DNA of 16,588 bases from JADHLJ01 sp038118725 (lineage in GTDB: Bacteria; Pseudomonadota; Alphaproteobacteria; Thalassobaculales; Thalassobaculaceae): NCBI GenBank assembly GCA_038118725.1, contig JAYOIK010000094.1, positions 1 through 16,588 on the forward strand, written 5' to 3'. Both the position numbers and the translations under genes were made by a program. A model generated the notes under the pieces. The model was given only the letters and a program-made list of their open reading frames with translations. It searched no databases and was not told the origin of the DNA. Shown one piece after another: positions 1 to 6,913 of the stretch (positions within the stretch are counted from its first letter, which is position 1; the number at the start of each line of letters is the position of its first letter).

Positions 1-302
1 GTAAAGCTCGCCGCGATACGCCTAAGATTGCGCGTTTGTGAGTCTACGGCCTAAAGATGTTCTTGCGAGGAAGCATTCGGAACGTCACTCTCAAGTAATA
101 CATATAGTGATCCGCTGGGAACCGTGGCCGAATGTTTCGCCTGCAAAGATGTTTCACCTATGCCAGCGCGGTCGAACGCGACTATCTCGCGGTTACGGTC
201 GGGTGTCCACCAAACCGAACGATTGCGAAGGCTGGAGCCGCGGCGACCTAATCTAGAGTTTGGTCCCTTCTCCCGGACAACTCTCTCGATCGAAAGACCC
301 AA
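1..302. other. Left-edge stretch with no convincing gene
   Basis: Several open frames of 70-85 codons cross this stretch on both strands. None has a clear Shine-Dalgarno sequence, a recognisable motif or a plausible protein composition (they are rich in Arg, Ser and Pro, as expected of chance frames in GC-rich DNA). I see no tRNA-like fold and no repeat. It may hold the downstream region of a gene outside the window. The minus-strand flavoprotein gene ends at 303, so this is also its 3' flank, but I see no clear terminator hairpin followed by T residues. Confidence 0.5.
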
Positions 303-896
303 TCAATCACCGAACAACCGTTTCCGATCGCGTTCCGGCAGGTGGTCCTTCGCGTAATCCCTGAACTTCCACGCGGCTTCCGGCGGCTCGTGCCCTGGGC
401 GCGGTACGTTGGCCGATATCTCGAGCCCGTCCATCGTCGGGATATAGCGCGGGCAATTCGGGAAGATGTGACGCGCGGTGACGTCGACCAGCAGCTTGGC
501 GCCCTCGCATTCAGCAACGCGGGCGGGCGTGTCGTCCAGGACTGCCGTGCCGTTGATCCGCATGCGCTCGCCGGTGCCGTCGAACTTGATGAAAAGCAAC
601 CCTACATTGCCGCCTTTCATGATGTTGCCGAGGCTTTTGTACATGCTGTTCCCGTCATAGTCGGGAAAGCTCAGGGTGTTGGGGCCGGTGACCTTCACAA
701 AGCCCGGCATGCCGCCCTTGAAAGAGCAATCAACGGTCTCGCCATGGGCCGTCGCGAGAAAGAAGAACGGCGCGCCTTGGATGAAGGCGATGTCCGCCTC
801 GGTAAAGGTCGCGTGCCGACGGTTGCGTTCAAGACTGTCGGCGAGCCGCCGCCCGTCGAAGCGATCCTGCAATTCGCGATTGCCCTCGTGAAACAT
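303..896 (-). CDS. Pyridoxamine 5'-phosphate oxidase-like FMN-binding split-barrel protein
   Basis: A protein of 197 residues from the preferred start. It has the PNPOx-like split-barrel pattern: a strand ending in FFFLATA, then DCSFKGG and a following GFVKV strand, a central FPDYDGN-SMYKSLGNI segment, and GLLFIKF followed by RMRINGTA. These match the flavin-binding core of the predicted flavin-nucleotide-binding proteins related to PNP oxidase. True PNPOx activity is not implied; such proteins often have unknown substrates. The ATG at 896 has a GGGGAG about 9 bases upstream. An in-frame ATG at 932 would add 12 residues (209 in all), but it abuts the Mo-box and lacks a good ribosome site. The gene diverges from modA, so it may share molybdate-responsive control. 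Family assignment is firm; the role is unknown. Confidence 0.85.
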   Translation of the reverse strand: MFHEGNRELQDRFDGRRLADSLERNRRHATFTEADIAFIQGAPFFFLATAHGETVDCSFKGGMPGFVKVTGPNTLSFPDYDGNSMYKSLGNIMKGGNVGLLFIKFDGTGERMRINGTAVLDDTPARVAECEGAKLLVDVTARHIFPNCPRYIPTMDGLEISANVPRPGHEPPEAAWKFRDYAKDHLPERDRKRLFGD

Positions 897-932
897 TCCC
901 ATCATCTCCCCTTTGCCGCCTCGCGTTGCCAT

Positions 933-958
933 GCGCTATATCCCGTCGTATATAGCGC
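933..958. promoter_or_regulatory. Mo-box: predicted ModE/MopA operator in the modABC promoter region
   Basis: The left arm GCGCTATAT (933-941) and right arm ATATAGCGC (950-958) are a perfect 9-bp inverted repeat with an 8-base spacer. The known alphaproteobacterial Mo-box has CGTTATAT-type half sites with the same spacing (CG-TATAT, eight bases, ATATA-CG), bound by the molybdate-sensing regulators ModE, MopA or MopB. The site is 32 bases upstream of the modA ATG, where a bound repressor would cover the promoter. It also sits in the intergenic region of the divergent flavoprotein gene. No ModE-type gene is in the window. The match to the consensus is from memory. Confidence 0.8.
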
Positions 959-990
959 TTTCGTATTTACCCTAGGTCTAACAGCCAAGC

Positions 991-1737
991 ATGAGTCGTC
1001 TCGCCCTCATCCTAGCCAGCCTCGCGATGCTCGCAAGCTCCGGCCTGGCCCTCGCGCGGGAACCGGTTCTGGTCTTCGCCGCGGCCAGCACACGCGACGC
1101 CATGGAAGACGCAATCGCGGCGCACGGCAACGAAGCGGTTAAAGGCGTCTATGCCGCGAGCTCGGCGCTTACCCGTCAGATCATGGACGGCGCGCCGGCT
1201 TCGATGTTTCTTTCGGCGAACACCATCTGGGCGGATGAACTGGACAGAGCCGGCCTCCTCGCGGACAGGCGAGATTTTCTGCGCAATCGGCTTGTTGTCG
1301 CGGCCCCCGCGGGCGCGAAGGCCCCGTCGATCACCAAAGCCGCCGATATATCCTTGGCGCTTGGCGAGGAAAGATTGGCGATGGGCGAGGTCAAGTCGGT
1401 ACCGGTGGGCGTATATGGGCGCCAGGCGCTGACCAATCTCGGCGTTTGGGACGCGCTTCGAAACCGCGTCGCCCAGGCTTCAAACGCGCGCGCGGTCCTT
1501 CTATTGGTGGAACGCGGCGAGGCTCCGCTCGGCATCATCTACGCCACCGATGCCCGTGCATCGTCGCAAGTGCGTTCGCTCTGGTCGATTCCCCACGCGG
1601 CCCATGATCCGGTTCTCTATCCCCTCGCCTTGACACGAACCGCCGCCAATAAACCTGGCGCCACTGATTTCCTTCGGTTCCTCGCCTCGTCCGAAGGGCG
1701 CGCGATCTTCGCCCGCCATGGCTTCGAGACGGATTGA
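991..1737 (+). CDS. modA: Molybdate ABC transporter, periplasmic binding protein
   Basis: A 248-residue secreted solute-binding protein that captures molybdate (and probably tungstate) in the periplasm and hands it to ModBC. Residues 1-22 form a signal peptide with a hydrophobic core and an ALA cleavage site before Arg23. The mature part opens with VLVFAAAST, the first oxyanion-binding loop of ModA, followed by the second loop around SSALTRQI, GAPASMFLSA, and GIIYATDA near residue 185, where the family has its ligand-contacting Tyr. Length is normal for ModA. It is the first gene of a tight modABC operon: three bases separate its stop from modB. There is no strong ribosome site before the ATG. 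A Mo-box upstream predicts repression when molybdate is plentiful. Confidence 0.93.
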   Translation: MSRLALILASLAMLASSGLALAREPVLVFAAASTRDAMEDAIAAHGNEAVKGVYAASSALTRQIMDGAPASMFLSANTIWADELDRAGLLADRRDFLRNRLVVAAPAGAKAPSITKAADISLALGEERLAMGEVKSVPVGVYGRQALTNLGVWDALRNRVAQASNARAVLLLVERGEAPLGIIYATDARASSQVRSLWSIPHAAHDPVLYPLALTRTAANKPGATDFLRFLASSEGRAIFARHGFETD

Positions 1738-1740
1738 TCG

Positions 1741-2463
1741 ATGTTGACGCTTACCCCCACCGAGACCGACGCTCTCCTGCTTAGTCTTAGGGTCGGGTTT
1801 TGGAGCGTGGTGATCTGCTTGCCCCTGGGCCTGTGTTTGGCCTTGGTCCTTGCGCGATGTCGCTTTCCTGGAAAATGGCTACTCGACGGCATCGTTCACC
1901 TTCCGTTGGTTTTGCCGCCGGTGGTGATCGGTTACGTCCTCCTGGTCTTGCTGGGCAGGCGTGGTCTCGTCGGCGTCTGGCTGCACGAGACCTTCGACAT
2001 CACCCTCGCCTTTACGTGGAAGGGCGCGGCGGTAGCGGCCGCGGTTATGGCTCTGCCGCTGACGGTTCGGGCGATAAGACTGTCGCTGGAGCAAATGGAC
2101 CGAGGTCTAGAGGACGCAGCGCGCACCCTCGGCGCCGGCGAACTCAAGGTATTCCTGACCATCACCCTTCCCCTTTGCCTACCCGGCTTGATTACTGGCG
2201 CCATCCTGGCCTTCGCGCGATCCTTGGGAGAGTTCGGGGCAACCATCACCTTCGTGTCCAATATCCCGGGCGCGACCCAGACGCTTCCCCTGGCGTTGTT
2301 CGCCGAGACACAGGTCCCGGGAGACGCGACCCCGGCGATCCGACTGACGATAATCTCTATCGTTGTGGCCTTGTCGGCGCTGATCGCCTCGGAATTCATC
2401 GCGCGGCGTGTCGCCGCCAGGATTGGCGCGGGGATCGGCGCCCGTGATGGAGGCGCCCGATGA
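1741..2463 (+). CDS. modB: Molybdate ABC transporter, permease subunit
   Basis: An inner-membrane permease of 240 residues with about five hydrophobic segments (roughly 13-38, 50-72, 93-115, 145-165 and 200-220). The cytoplasmic EAA loop, which docks on the ATPase, is seen at about residues 123-155 (EDAARTLGAG, then LPLCLPGLITG). The segment SLGEFGATITF is a hallmark of ModB and CysT/W-type permeases. Together with ModA and ModC it forms the molybdate importer. The start is three bases after the modA stop. Its TGA overlaps the modC ATG (ATGA at 2460-2463), which indicates translational coupling and equal production of permease and ATPase. Confidence 0.94.
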   Translation: MLTLTPTETDALLLSLRVGFWSVVICLPLGLCLALVLARCRFPGKWLLDGIVHLPLVLPPVVIGYVLLVLLGRRGLVGVWLHETFDITLAFTWKGAAVAAAVMALPLTVRAIRLSLEQMDRGLEDAARTLGAGELKVFLTITLPLCLPGLITGAILAFARSLGEFGATITFVSNIPGATQTLPLALFAETQVPGDATPAIRLTIISIVVALSALIASEFIARRVAARIGAGIGARDGGAR

Positions 2464-3539
2464 TTTCGGTCGACATCCAGCTCAAGCGGGACGATTTCAA
2501 ACTCGAGGCGCGTTTCGAGAGTGTCTCGAACGGCGTGACAGCGTTGTTCGGACGCTCGGGCTCCGGAAAAAGCACGATCGTCAATGCGATCGCCGGTCTG
2601 GTGCGTCCCGATCAAGGTCGAATCTCGGTCGCCGGGCACACGTTGTTCGACGGCGCCGCGGGCATCGACCGACCGGTCGCGGAGCGTGGGCTCGGCTATG
2701 TTTTCCAGGAGGGACGCCTGTTCCCCCACATGAGCGTCAAGCGCAACCTTGTCTATGGCCGCCGTTCCGGCGTCAAAGGACATCCGAGGCTTGAGGAGAC
2801 GGTCGCGCTTCTCGGCCTGGAGCCGCTGCTCGCGCGCAAACCAAGCGCGTTAAGCGGTGGTGAGCGCCAGAGAGTAGCCATCGGCCGCGCGCTCTTGGCG
2901 GCCCCACGAATTTTGCTGATGGACGAGCCGCTGGCATCCCTTGACGGACCGCGGCGCTCCGAAATCCTGCCTTATCTTGCCGACCTTCGGCGGAATCTCG
3001 ACATTCCGATCATCTATGTCTCGCACCAGATGGACGAGATCATTCAGCTCGCCGACACCATGGTCCTTGTCGAGGCGGGAACGGTTGTGGCGTCGGGGCC
3101 GGTTGAGGACCTCACCAGCCGACTGGACCTTGCTCCGCTGACCGGCGGACGCGACGCTGGCGCGGCTCTGTCATGCGTCATCGCCGAGCACGACACACGC
3201 TTTGGTTTGACTCGGCTGTCATTCAGCGGCGGCTCCCTGTGGGTCGCGGCGCTCGATAGAAGGGTTGGAGAACATGTCCGCGTTCGGATCGGCGCTCGCG
3301 ATATCGCGCTCGCCCTCGCCCCGCCGACCGGGATCAGCATGCTGAACGTGATCGAGGCCCGGGTTCACGAAATTGGAAAGCCCGAGGGAGCTCAGGTCGA
3401 TATCGGTCTTCGGGCCGGTGAGGACGCGCTCTGGGCCCGCCTGACACGCAGGAGTGTTTCAGAACTTGGGCTTCGCCCCGACATGAAGGTTCACGCGCTG
3501 ATCAAGGCGGTGTCGATCGCCGGCGCGGCTAGGAACTAG
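2460..3539 (+). CDS. modC: Molybdate ABC transporter, ATP-binding subunit with C-terminal Mop domain
   Basis: The 359-residue ATPase that drives molybdate import. Visible motifs: Walker A GRSGSGKST (31-39), Q-loop at FQEGRLF (82-88), ABC signature LSGGERQ (131-137), Walker B ILLMDEP (151-157), D-loop SLD (160-162) and switch His189. After about residue 230 comes the regulatory part, and the segment around 280-355 looks like the Mop/TOBE molybdate-binding fold (RVRIGARDIALAL, then SMLNVIEARV). This full-length architecture separates ModC from shorter ABC ATPases. It begins inside the modB stop codon. Its TAG stop (3537-3539) overlaps the stop of the converging CoA-transferase gene within one CTAG. 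Confidence 0.95.
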   Translation: MISVDIQLKRDDFKLEARFESVSNGVTALFGRSGSGKSTIVNAIAGLVRPDQGRISVAGHTLFDGAAGIDRPVAERGLGYVFQEGRLFPHMSVKRNLVYGRRSGVKGHPRLEETVALLGLEPLLARKPSALSGGERQRVAIGRALLAAPRILLMDEPLASLDGPRRSEILPYLADLRRNLDIPIIYVSHQMDEIIQLADTMVLVEAGTVVASGPVEDLTSRLDLAPLTGGRDAGAALSCVIAEHDTRFGLTRLSFSGGSLWVAALDRRVGEHVRVRIGARDIALALAPPTGISMLNVIEARVHEIGKPEGAQVDIGLRAGEDALWARLTRRSVSELGLRPDMKVHALIKAVSIAGAARN

Positions 3540-4279
3540 GCCGCCCTGCCCACTCTGAACACCCGCGCCGCGAAGGCGGGATATATCTCCGCGATCTCTT
3601 CGGCCACCTCGCCGCGTATGATCTCCAAACTGGCGGCGTCGGGAATAGGTGTTGTCGGAACCTCGCCATTCGGCAGATCGAAGGTGAAGCCGGTCTGCTC
3701 ATGAATCTCCTCGACCGTATGGCCAGGATGCACGCTTTCCAGGCGGAAACAGCGGCGTTCCTTGTCGACATGAAACAGACAGCGATCGGTGATCAGTTTA
3801 TAGGGGCCACCCGGGCGGTGGACATTGTCGTCGGAAAAACCCGGCGCGCTGATGAAATCCACCTTCTCGACCAGGGTGCGCGGCGTGTGCTCAAGACGGA
3901 ACAGGATCACCCGCGGAACCGCGAAATAGAGGTAACCGGAGCCGAAAGAGCCGGGAAACCGCGCCTTTGGCCTTGCATAATCACCGACCGCCACGAGGTT
4001 CACATTGGCTTGGCCATCGATCTGCGCGCCTGAAAGAAAGAACGCGTCGATCCGCCCCTGCCCCGCCACGTCAAACAACTCCTTGCCTCCGTCGGTGAAG
4101 AAGTTGTTCTCCTCGCTGCCGAGGATCGAAACCCGGAGCTTGCCGTTGCTTCTGGAGCGGGCCAGCAGGGCCGCCGCGCCGGGGATCGGCGAGGACGCCC
4201 CGACCGCCACGTGTCGTAGGCCGTCCAGCGCGCCCGCAATCGCGCCGATCAGGACTTCTTCCGGTCGAAAATCAGACAC
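3536..4279 (-). CDS. Class I CoA-transferase, beta subunit (glutaconate CoA-transferase / IpdB-like)
   Basis: A 247-residue protein of the family I CoA-transferase fold, second gene of a two-gene unit with the alpha subunit upstream (5 bases between them). Recognisable parts are SILGSEENNF at about 51-60, GRIDAFFLSGAQID near 80, NVNLVAVGDY near 95, a KARFPGSFGSG loop, and the C-terminal SVHPGHTVEEIHEQTG typical of this family. Glu56 or Glu57 sits where glutaconate CoA-transferase beta has its catalytic Glu (residue 54 in the Acidaminococcus enzyme), so a thioester-exchange mechanism is possible. The closest relatives I can think of include the IpdB half of the steroid ring-cleaving hydrolase. 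The acid substrate is unknown; the neighbouring acyl-CoA genes suggest it feeds or drains that pathway. Confidence 0.85.
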   Translation of the reverse strand: MSDFRPEEVLIGAIAGALDGLRHVAVGASSPIPGAAALLARSRSNGKLRVSILGSEENNFFTDGGKELFDVAGQGRIDAFFLSGAQIDGQANVNLVAVGDYARPKARFPGSFGSGYLYFAVPRVILFRLEHTPRTLVEKVDFISAPGFSDDNVHRPGGPYKLITDRCLFHVDKERRCFRLESVHPGHTVEEIHEQTGFTFDLPNGEVPTTPIPDAASLEIIRGEVAEEIAEIYPAFAARVFRVGRAA

Positions 4280-4284
4280 TCGGC

Positions 4285-5115
4285 TTACTCCGCCGCCTGG
4301 GCCGCGGTTTCGTAAACGAAGCGGTCGAGCCAGTTCTGGAAGCCCTCATCGGTCCGTGCATCCGCGGCATAGGCGGTCAGGTGTTCCTGATCCGCGTCAT
4401 AGCCGTTGGGAATACCGAGCGGCCAGGCGCCGTTTTCCGCCTCGGCGATGGCCGAGACATAAAGCCCCGGGATGGTGCCCGCCTTGGTCTTGGGGTCATC
4501 CATCAGGTTGTAATCGACGATCTTCTCAACGGTAACGAAGGTTTCCGCCGATGCGTGCGCCATCAGCATCAGCTCGCGCCGAACGCCGATCCAGACATTG
4601 CCGAACTTGTCCGCCATCGGCGCGTGGAACAGCGCCACGTCGGGACGCAACGCCGGCAGGAAGACGATGGGATCGTCGTTCTCGGCGAAGGGGTTGTTAC
4701 CGACCTTCCAATCCGCCCGATTGGCGAGAATGTCGGAACCGATGAGACCGCGCAGGGGAATGAACGGAATCCCTTTCTCGGAAGCCTGGAGCGCGGCATG
4801 CACCGCCGGGCAGGTGGCGTCCATCATCTTGATCGACGCTTCCTTGATCGCCTTGGTGAAACGCGGCGCCAAACCATGTTCCGACAACGTCACCGCCGAG
4901 GTCTCGACCGTGCCGACGCAACCGGCGCCGACCAGCATGTCACCCTGAAAGCCGAAAGTCGGCACACCGACCAGATGCAGGTCCCGCGCGCCACGCCGAA
5001 TAAGCGCCCGAACGGCCGCCATCGCGCAATACGAATAGTCCGGCGGCACCGCCACCTTGGCGCCGTCTGGAATACGAGAGACGAGGTCGTCCACGGAGAG
5101 TTGGGTCGCGAGCAT
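4285..5115 (-). CDS. Class I CoA-transferase, alpha subunit (glutaconate CoA-transferase / IpdA-like)
   Basis: A 276-residue partner of the beta subunit. The N-terminal part has the IPDGAKVAVPP nucleotide-site segment. The middle has KMMDATCPAVH and GIPFIPLRGLIGSDIL, and the later part has ALFHAPMADKFGNVWIG (the D-x-FGN turn of family I alpha chains) and TFVTVEKIVD. The C-terminal half resembles IpdA in its order of motifs. The Glu that IpdA uses (in an MDEG context) seems to be Ala here (MDAT), which argues for a transferase with its Glu on the beta chain. I chose the ATG at 5115 because AAGGGA lies upstream at a workable distance; an in-frame ATG at 5172 adds 19 residues that do not look like family sequence. 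The next gene upstream (5241-5561) is on the same strand, 125 bases away. Confidence 0.85.
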   Translation of the reverse strand: MLATQLSVDDLVSRIPDGAKVAVPPDYSYCAMAAVRALIRRGARDLHLVGVPTFGFQGDMLVGAGCVGTVETSAVTLSEHGLAPRFTKAIKEASIKMMDATCPAVHAALQASEKGIPFIPLRGLIGSDILANRADWKVGNNPFAENDDPIVFLPALRPDVALFHAPMADKFGNVWIGVRRELMLMAHASAETFVTVEKIVDYNLMDDPKTKAGTIPGLYVSAIAEAENGAWPLGIPNGYDADQEHLTAYAADARTDEGFQNWLDRFVYETAAQAAE

Positions 5116-5240
5116 GATGGATTGTTCCCTTGTTGGAGCCCGCGATACTAGCGTCAACAACTCGATTTTCACAGTGGCATGATTTGGCGCGTCATCGGCC
5201 TTCCGCGAGACCGCCCGTCAAGGTTTCGGATAAACATCAC

Positions 5241-5561
5241 CTAGTTGAAGACCACCTGATACAGAGTGCCGGTTTCATCACCGCCAACCGGAACCGCTAG
5301 AAAGGTATGCTCCCCTGTTGAGGCGTTCCGCACCGTCCAATTCATTTGCGGAATAATCCGATCCGAAGAAGCTCTAAAAATCAACGAAAAGGGTTCTCTG
5401 CCGCCCGAAGGCGCGCTTTTTTCAAGTCGATCCACCGAGACCAATTCAACCGGGATCACACCGTCACTAAACACAATTTCAAAGGTATCCGTCACACTGG
5501 GTTCTAACGTATCGACCGTTACCCCTCTTAAACGGGCATTTGTTTCCTCTAAATCACTCAA
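5241..5561 (-). CDS. Small DUF6916-like protein, TTG start
   Basis: A 106-residue protein of one small beta-rich domain, with no signal peptide or membrane segment. The pattern REPFSLIFRA (55-64), PQMNW (71-75), FLAVPVG (87-93) and the C-terminal LYQVVFN matches the family I know as DUF6916, whose members I recall near phage-tail collar-type (MdpB-like) proteins; both the number and that association are from memory. The start must be the TTG at 5561: a stop codon in frame lies two codons upstream, and no ATG or GTG follows before conserved sequence. That TTG overlaps the TGA of the small upstream ORF (TTGA), so translation is likely coupled. G+C is low here (two 60-base samples counted by eye give 24 and 25 of 60, against 39 of 60 in the oxygenase gene), which suggests foreign origin. 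Confidence 0.7.
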   Translation of the reverse strand: MSDLEETNARLRGVTVDTLEPSVTDTFEIVFSDGVIPVELVSVDRLEKSAPSGGREPFSLIFRASSDRIIPQMNWTVRNASTGEHTFLAVPVGGDETGTLYQVVFN

Positions 5562-5671
5562 CTTTTAAACGTCGTGTCGTCGACGTTATCCGTCGAAGTC
5601 CCGCCTTTCGTGTTAGCAATGATTTCCAGATCATTTAGCTCTGGTCGACGCCAAATCTTGCGTTCCGTCAT
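5558..5671 (-). CDS. Unlisted 37-residue peptide, possible RiPP-like precursor, coupled to the DUF6916-like gene
   Basis: The reading frame starts at ATG 5671 and ends at TGA 5558-5560. The peptide begins MTERKIWRRPELNDLEI, continues to NTKGG at residues 20-24, and has a 13-residue tail rich in Thr, Ser and Asp. The layout (short basic start, W-x-x-P-E-L, L-x-x-x, T-x-GG, then a small acidic tail) is like the leader-plus-core form of lasso-type and other RiPP precursors, and like small peptides next to DUF6916 genes as I recall them. No maturation enzyme (B/C proteins, PqqD, radical SAM, C39 peptidase) is in the window, so modification is only a guess. An AAGG lies 9 bases before the ATG. Its stop overlaps the TTG start of the next gene. 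Low G+C like its partner. Confidence 0.55.
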   Translation of the reverse strand: MTERKIWRRPELNDLEIIANTKGGTSTDNVDDTTFKS

Positions 5672-5767
5672 CTTCGCTGGCCTTGAAAGCCTGTTGAATC
5701 GCGTGGCCCGACCTTCGCGGTTCCGCTATCATATGGCGACTTCACCGCCTCCCCGGAGACCAACTTC

Positions 5768-6907
5768 ATGACCGCATTAATGAGCGATACCGACGTTATT
5801 CAACGTGTGTTGGACCATGCCAGCGCCAGAACCACCGATCTTGGCGACGTGGTCTGGCGCGAGCCGGTCGAGCACTATCGCTCGCAAGAACGCTTCGAGC
5901 TGGAAATGGAACTCTTCAAGCGCCTGCCGATGGTGTTCTGCCCATCCGCGGCACTGGCCGAGAACGGCGCCTATGTCGCCCGCACCCTGGCCGGCGCGCC
6001 GTTGCTGGCGGTGCGCGGCAATGACGGCGTGGTCCGAACCTTCCACAATGCCTGCCGTCATAGAGGCATGATGCTGGCCGAGGGCAGTGGCAAGGCGCAC
6101 AGCTTCATCTGCGGGTATCACGCTTGGGCCTACGGTCTTGACGGCGGTTTGCTGAACATCGCCGGGCGAGACAATTTCGGCGAATTCGACATGGCTAGCC
6201 ATGGTCTGGTCCAGGTTCACACGGAGGAGCGCGGCGGCCTAGTCTTCGTTACCCAGAAAGAGCCGATCTCGCCGGGCGCGCTCGAGGCACTCCCGGATCT
6301 GATCGAGCCGGGCCAGGAGGTCTTCGAGTATTCAAGCTTCGTCGACGACGCCAATTGGAAGCTGCTCCTGGAGACCTCAATGGAGGGCTATCACATCAAG
6401 GCCCTGCACAATAAGAGCTTCTACCCCTACGGCTTCGACAATCTGAACATCGTCGAGACCTTCGGCATGAACTCCCGGTTGGTCTTCCCGTTCCGCCGGA
6501 TCGAGAAGCTGCGGGATATCCCCAAGGATCAATGGCGCGCGCGGGGGATGCTGACCTATGTCAACCAACTGTTCCCGAATACCCGGCTCGCGGTGCTGTC
6601 GAACCACTATCTTCTGGTGATCCTGGAGCCGGTCTCTGCCAGCCAGTCCCGCTGGGTGATCTACCGGTTGCGCCCGCCGAGCGCCGACGCCTCCGCCGAG
6701 GAGCTGGAGAAGTCCAAGCGCGACGCCGCCTTCGTCAAGGATACCGGCGTGATCGAGGATCGGGCCGCCGCTTGCTCCATCCAGGCCGGCCTCGCGGGTG
6801 AAGGCAATAGCCATTTCACCTTCGGCCACTATGAGAAGTCAGCGGTGCATCACCATCAACACTTGCGCGCGCATCTCGACAAACTCAAGGAATTGCTCGC
6901 CGCGTAG
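5768..6907 (+). CDS. Rieske non-heme iron ring-hydroxylating-type oxygenase, alpha subunit
   Basis: A 379-residue terminal oxygenase. The Rieske [2Fe-2S] ligands are C96-x-H98 and C115-x2-H118 (CRHRG and CGYHAW). The catalytic domain has ETSMEGYHIKALH with H209 and H214 as iron ligands and E206 as the likely bridge to the Rieske cluster; the usual Asn after the first Glu is Thr203. The third iron ligand is probably in IEDRAAA (330-336, E330 or D331). The GHYEKSAVHHHQH tail is typical. The start at 5768 has GGAGA 8 bases upstream. No reductase or ferredoxin partner is in the window. The fold is of the CntA/GbcA and aromatic-oxygenase superfamily, and the substrate is unknown; the acyl-CoA genes around it suggest an oxygenation or demethylation early in the same route. 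The stop is 6 bases from the converging CoA-transferase stop. Confidence 0.9.
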   Translation: MTALMSDTDVIQRVLDHASARTTDLGDVVWREPVEHYRSQERFELEMELFKRLPMVFCPSAALAENGAYVARTLAGAPLLAVRGNDGVVRTFHNACRHRGMMLAEGSGKAHSFICGYHAWAYGLDGGLLNIAGRDNFGEFDMASHGLVQVHTEERGGLVFVTQKEPISPGALEALPDLIEPGQEVFEYSSFVDDANWKLLLETSMEGYHIKALHNKSFYPYGFDNLNIVETFGMNSRLVFPFRRIEKLRDIPKDQWRARGMLTYVNQLFPNTRLAVLSNHYLLVILEPVSASQSRWVIYRLRPPSADASAEELEKSKRDAAFVKDTGVIEDRAAACSIQAGLAGEGNSHFTFGHYEKSAVHHHQHLRAHLDKLKELLAA

Positions 6908-6913
6908 GCGGTT

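Noticed and set aside
342..1142. Plus-strand open frame of 266 codons opposite the flavoprotein gene
   Set aside because: It is a mirror of the minus-strand PNPOx-like gene in GC-rich DNA, crosses the Mo-box and the modA start, and shows no family motif.
5574..5771. Plus-strand open frame of 65 codons before the Rieske gene
   Set aside because: It runs opposite the 37-residue peptide gene and through the oxygenase ribosome site; no Shine-Dalgarno sequence and Ser/Arg-rich composition.
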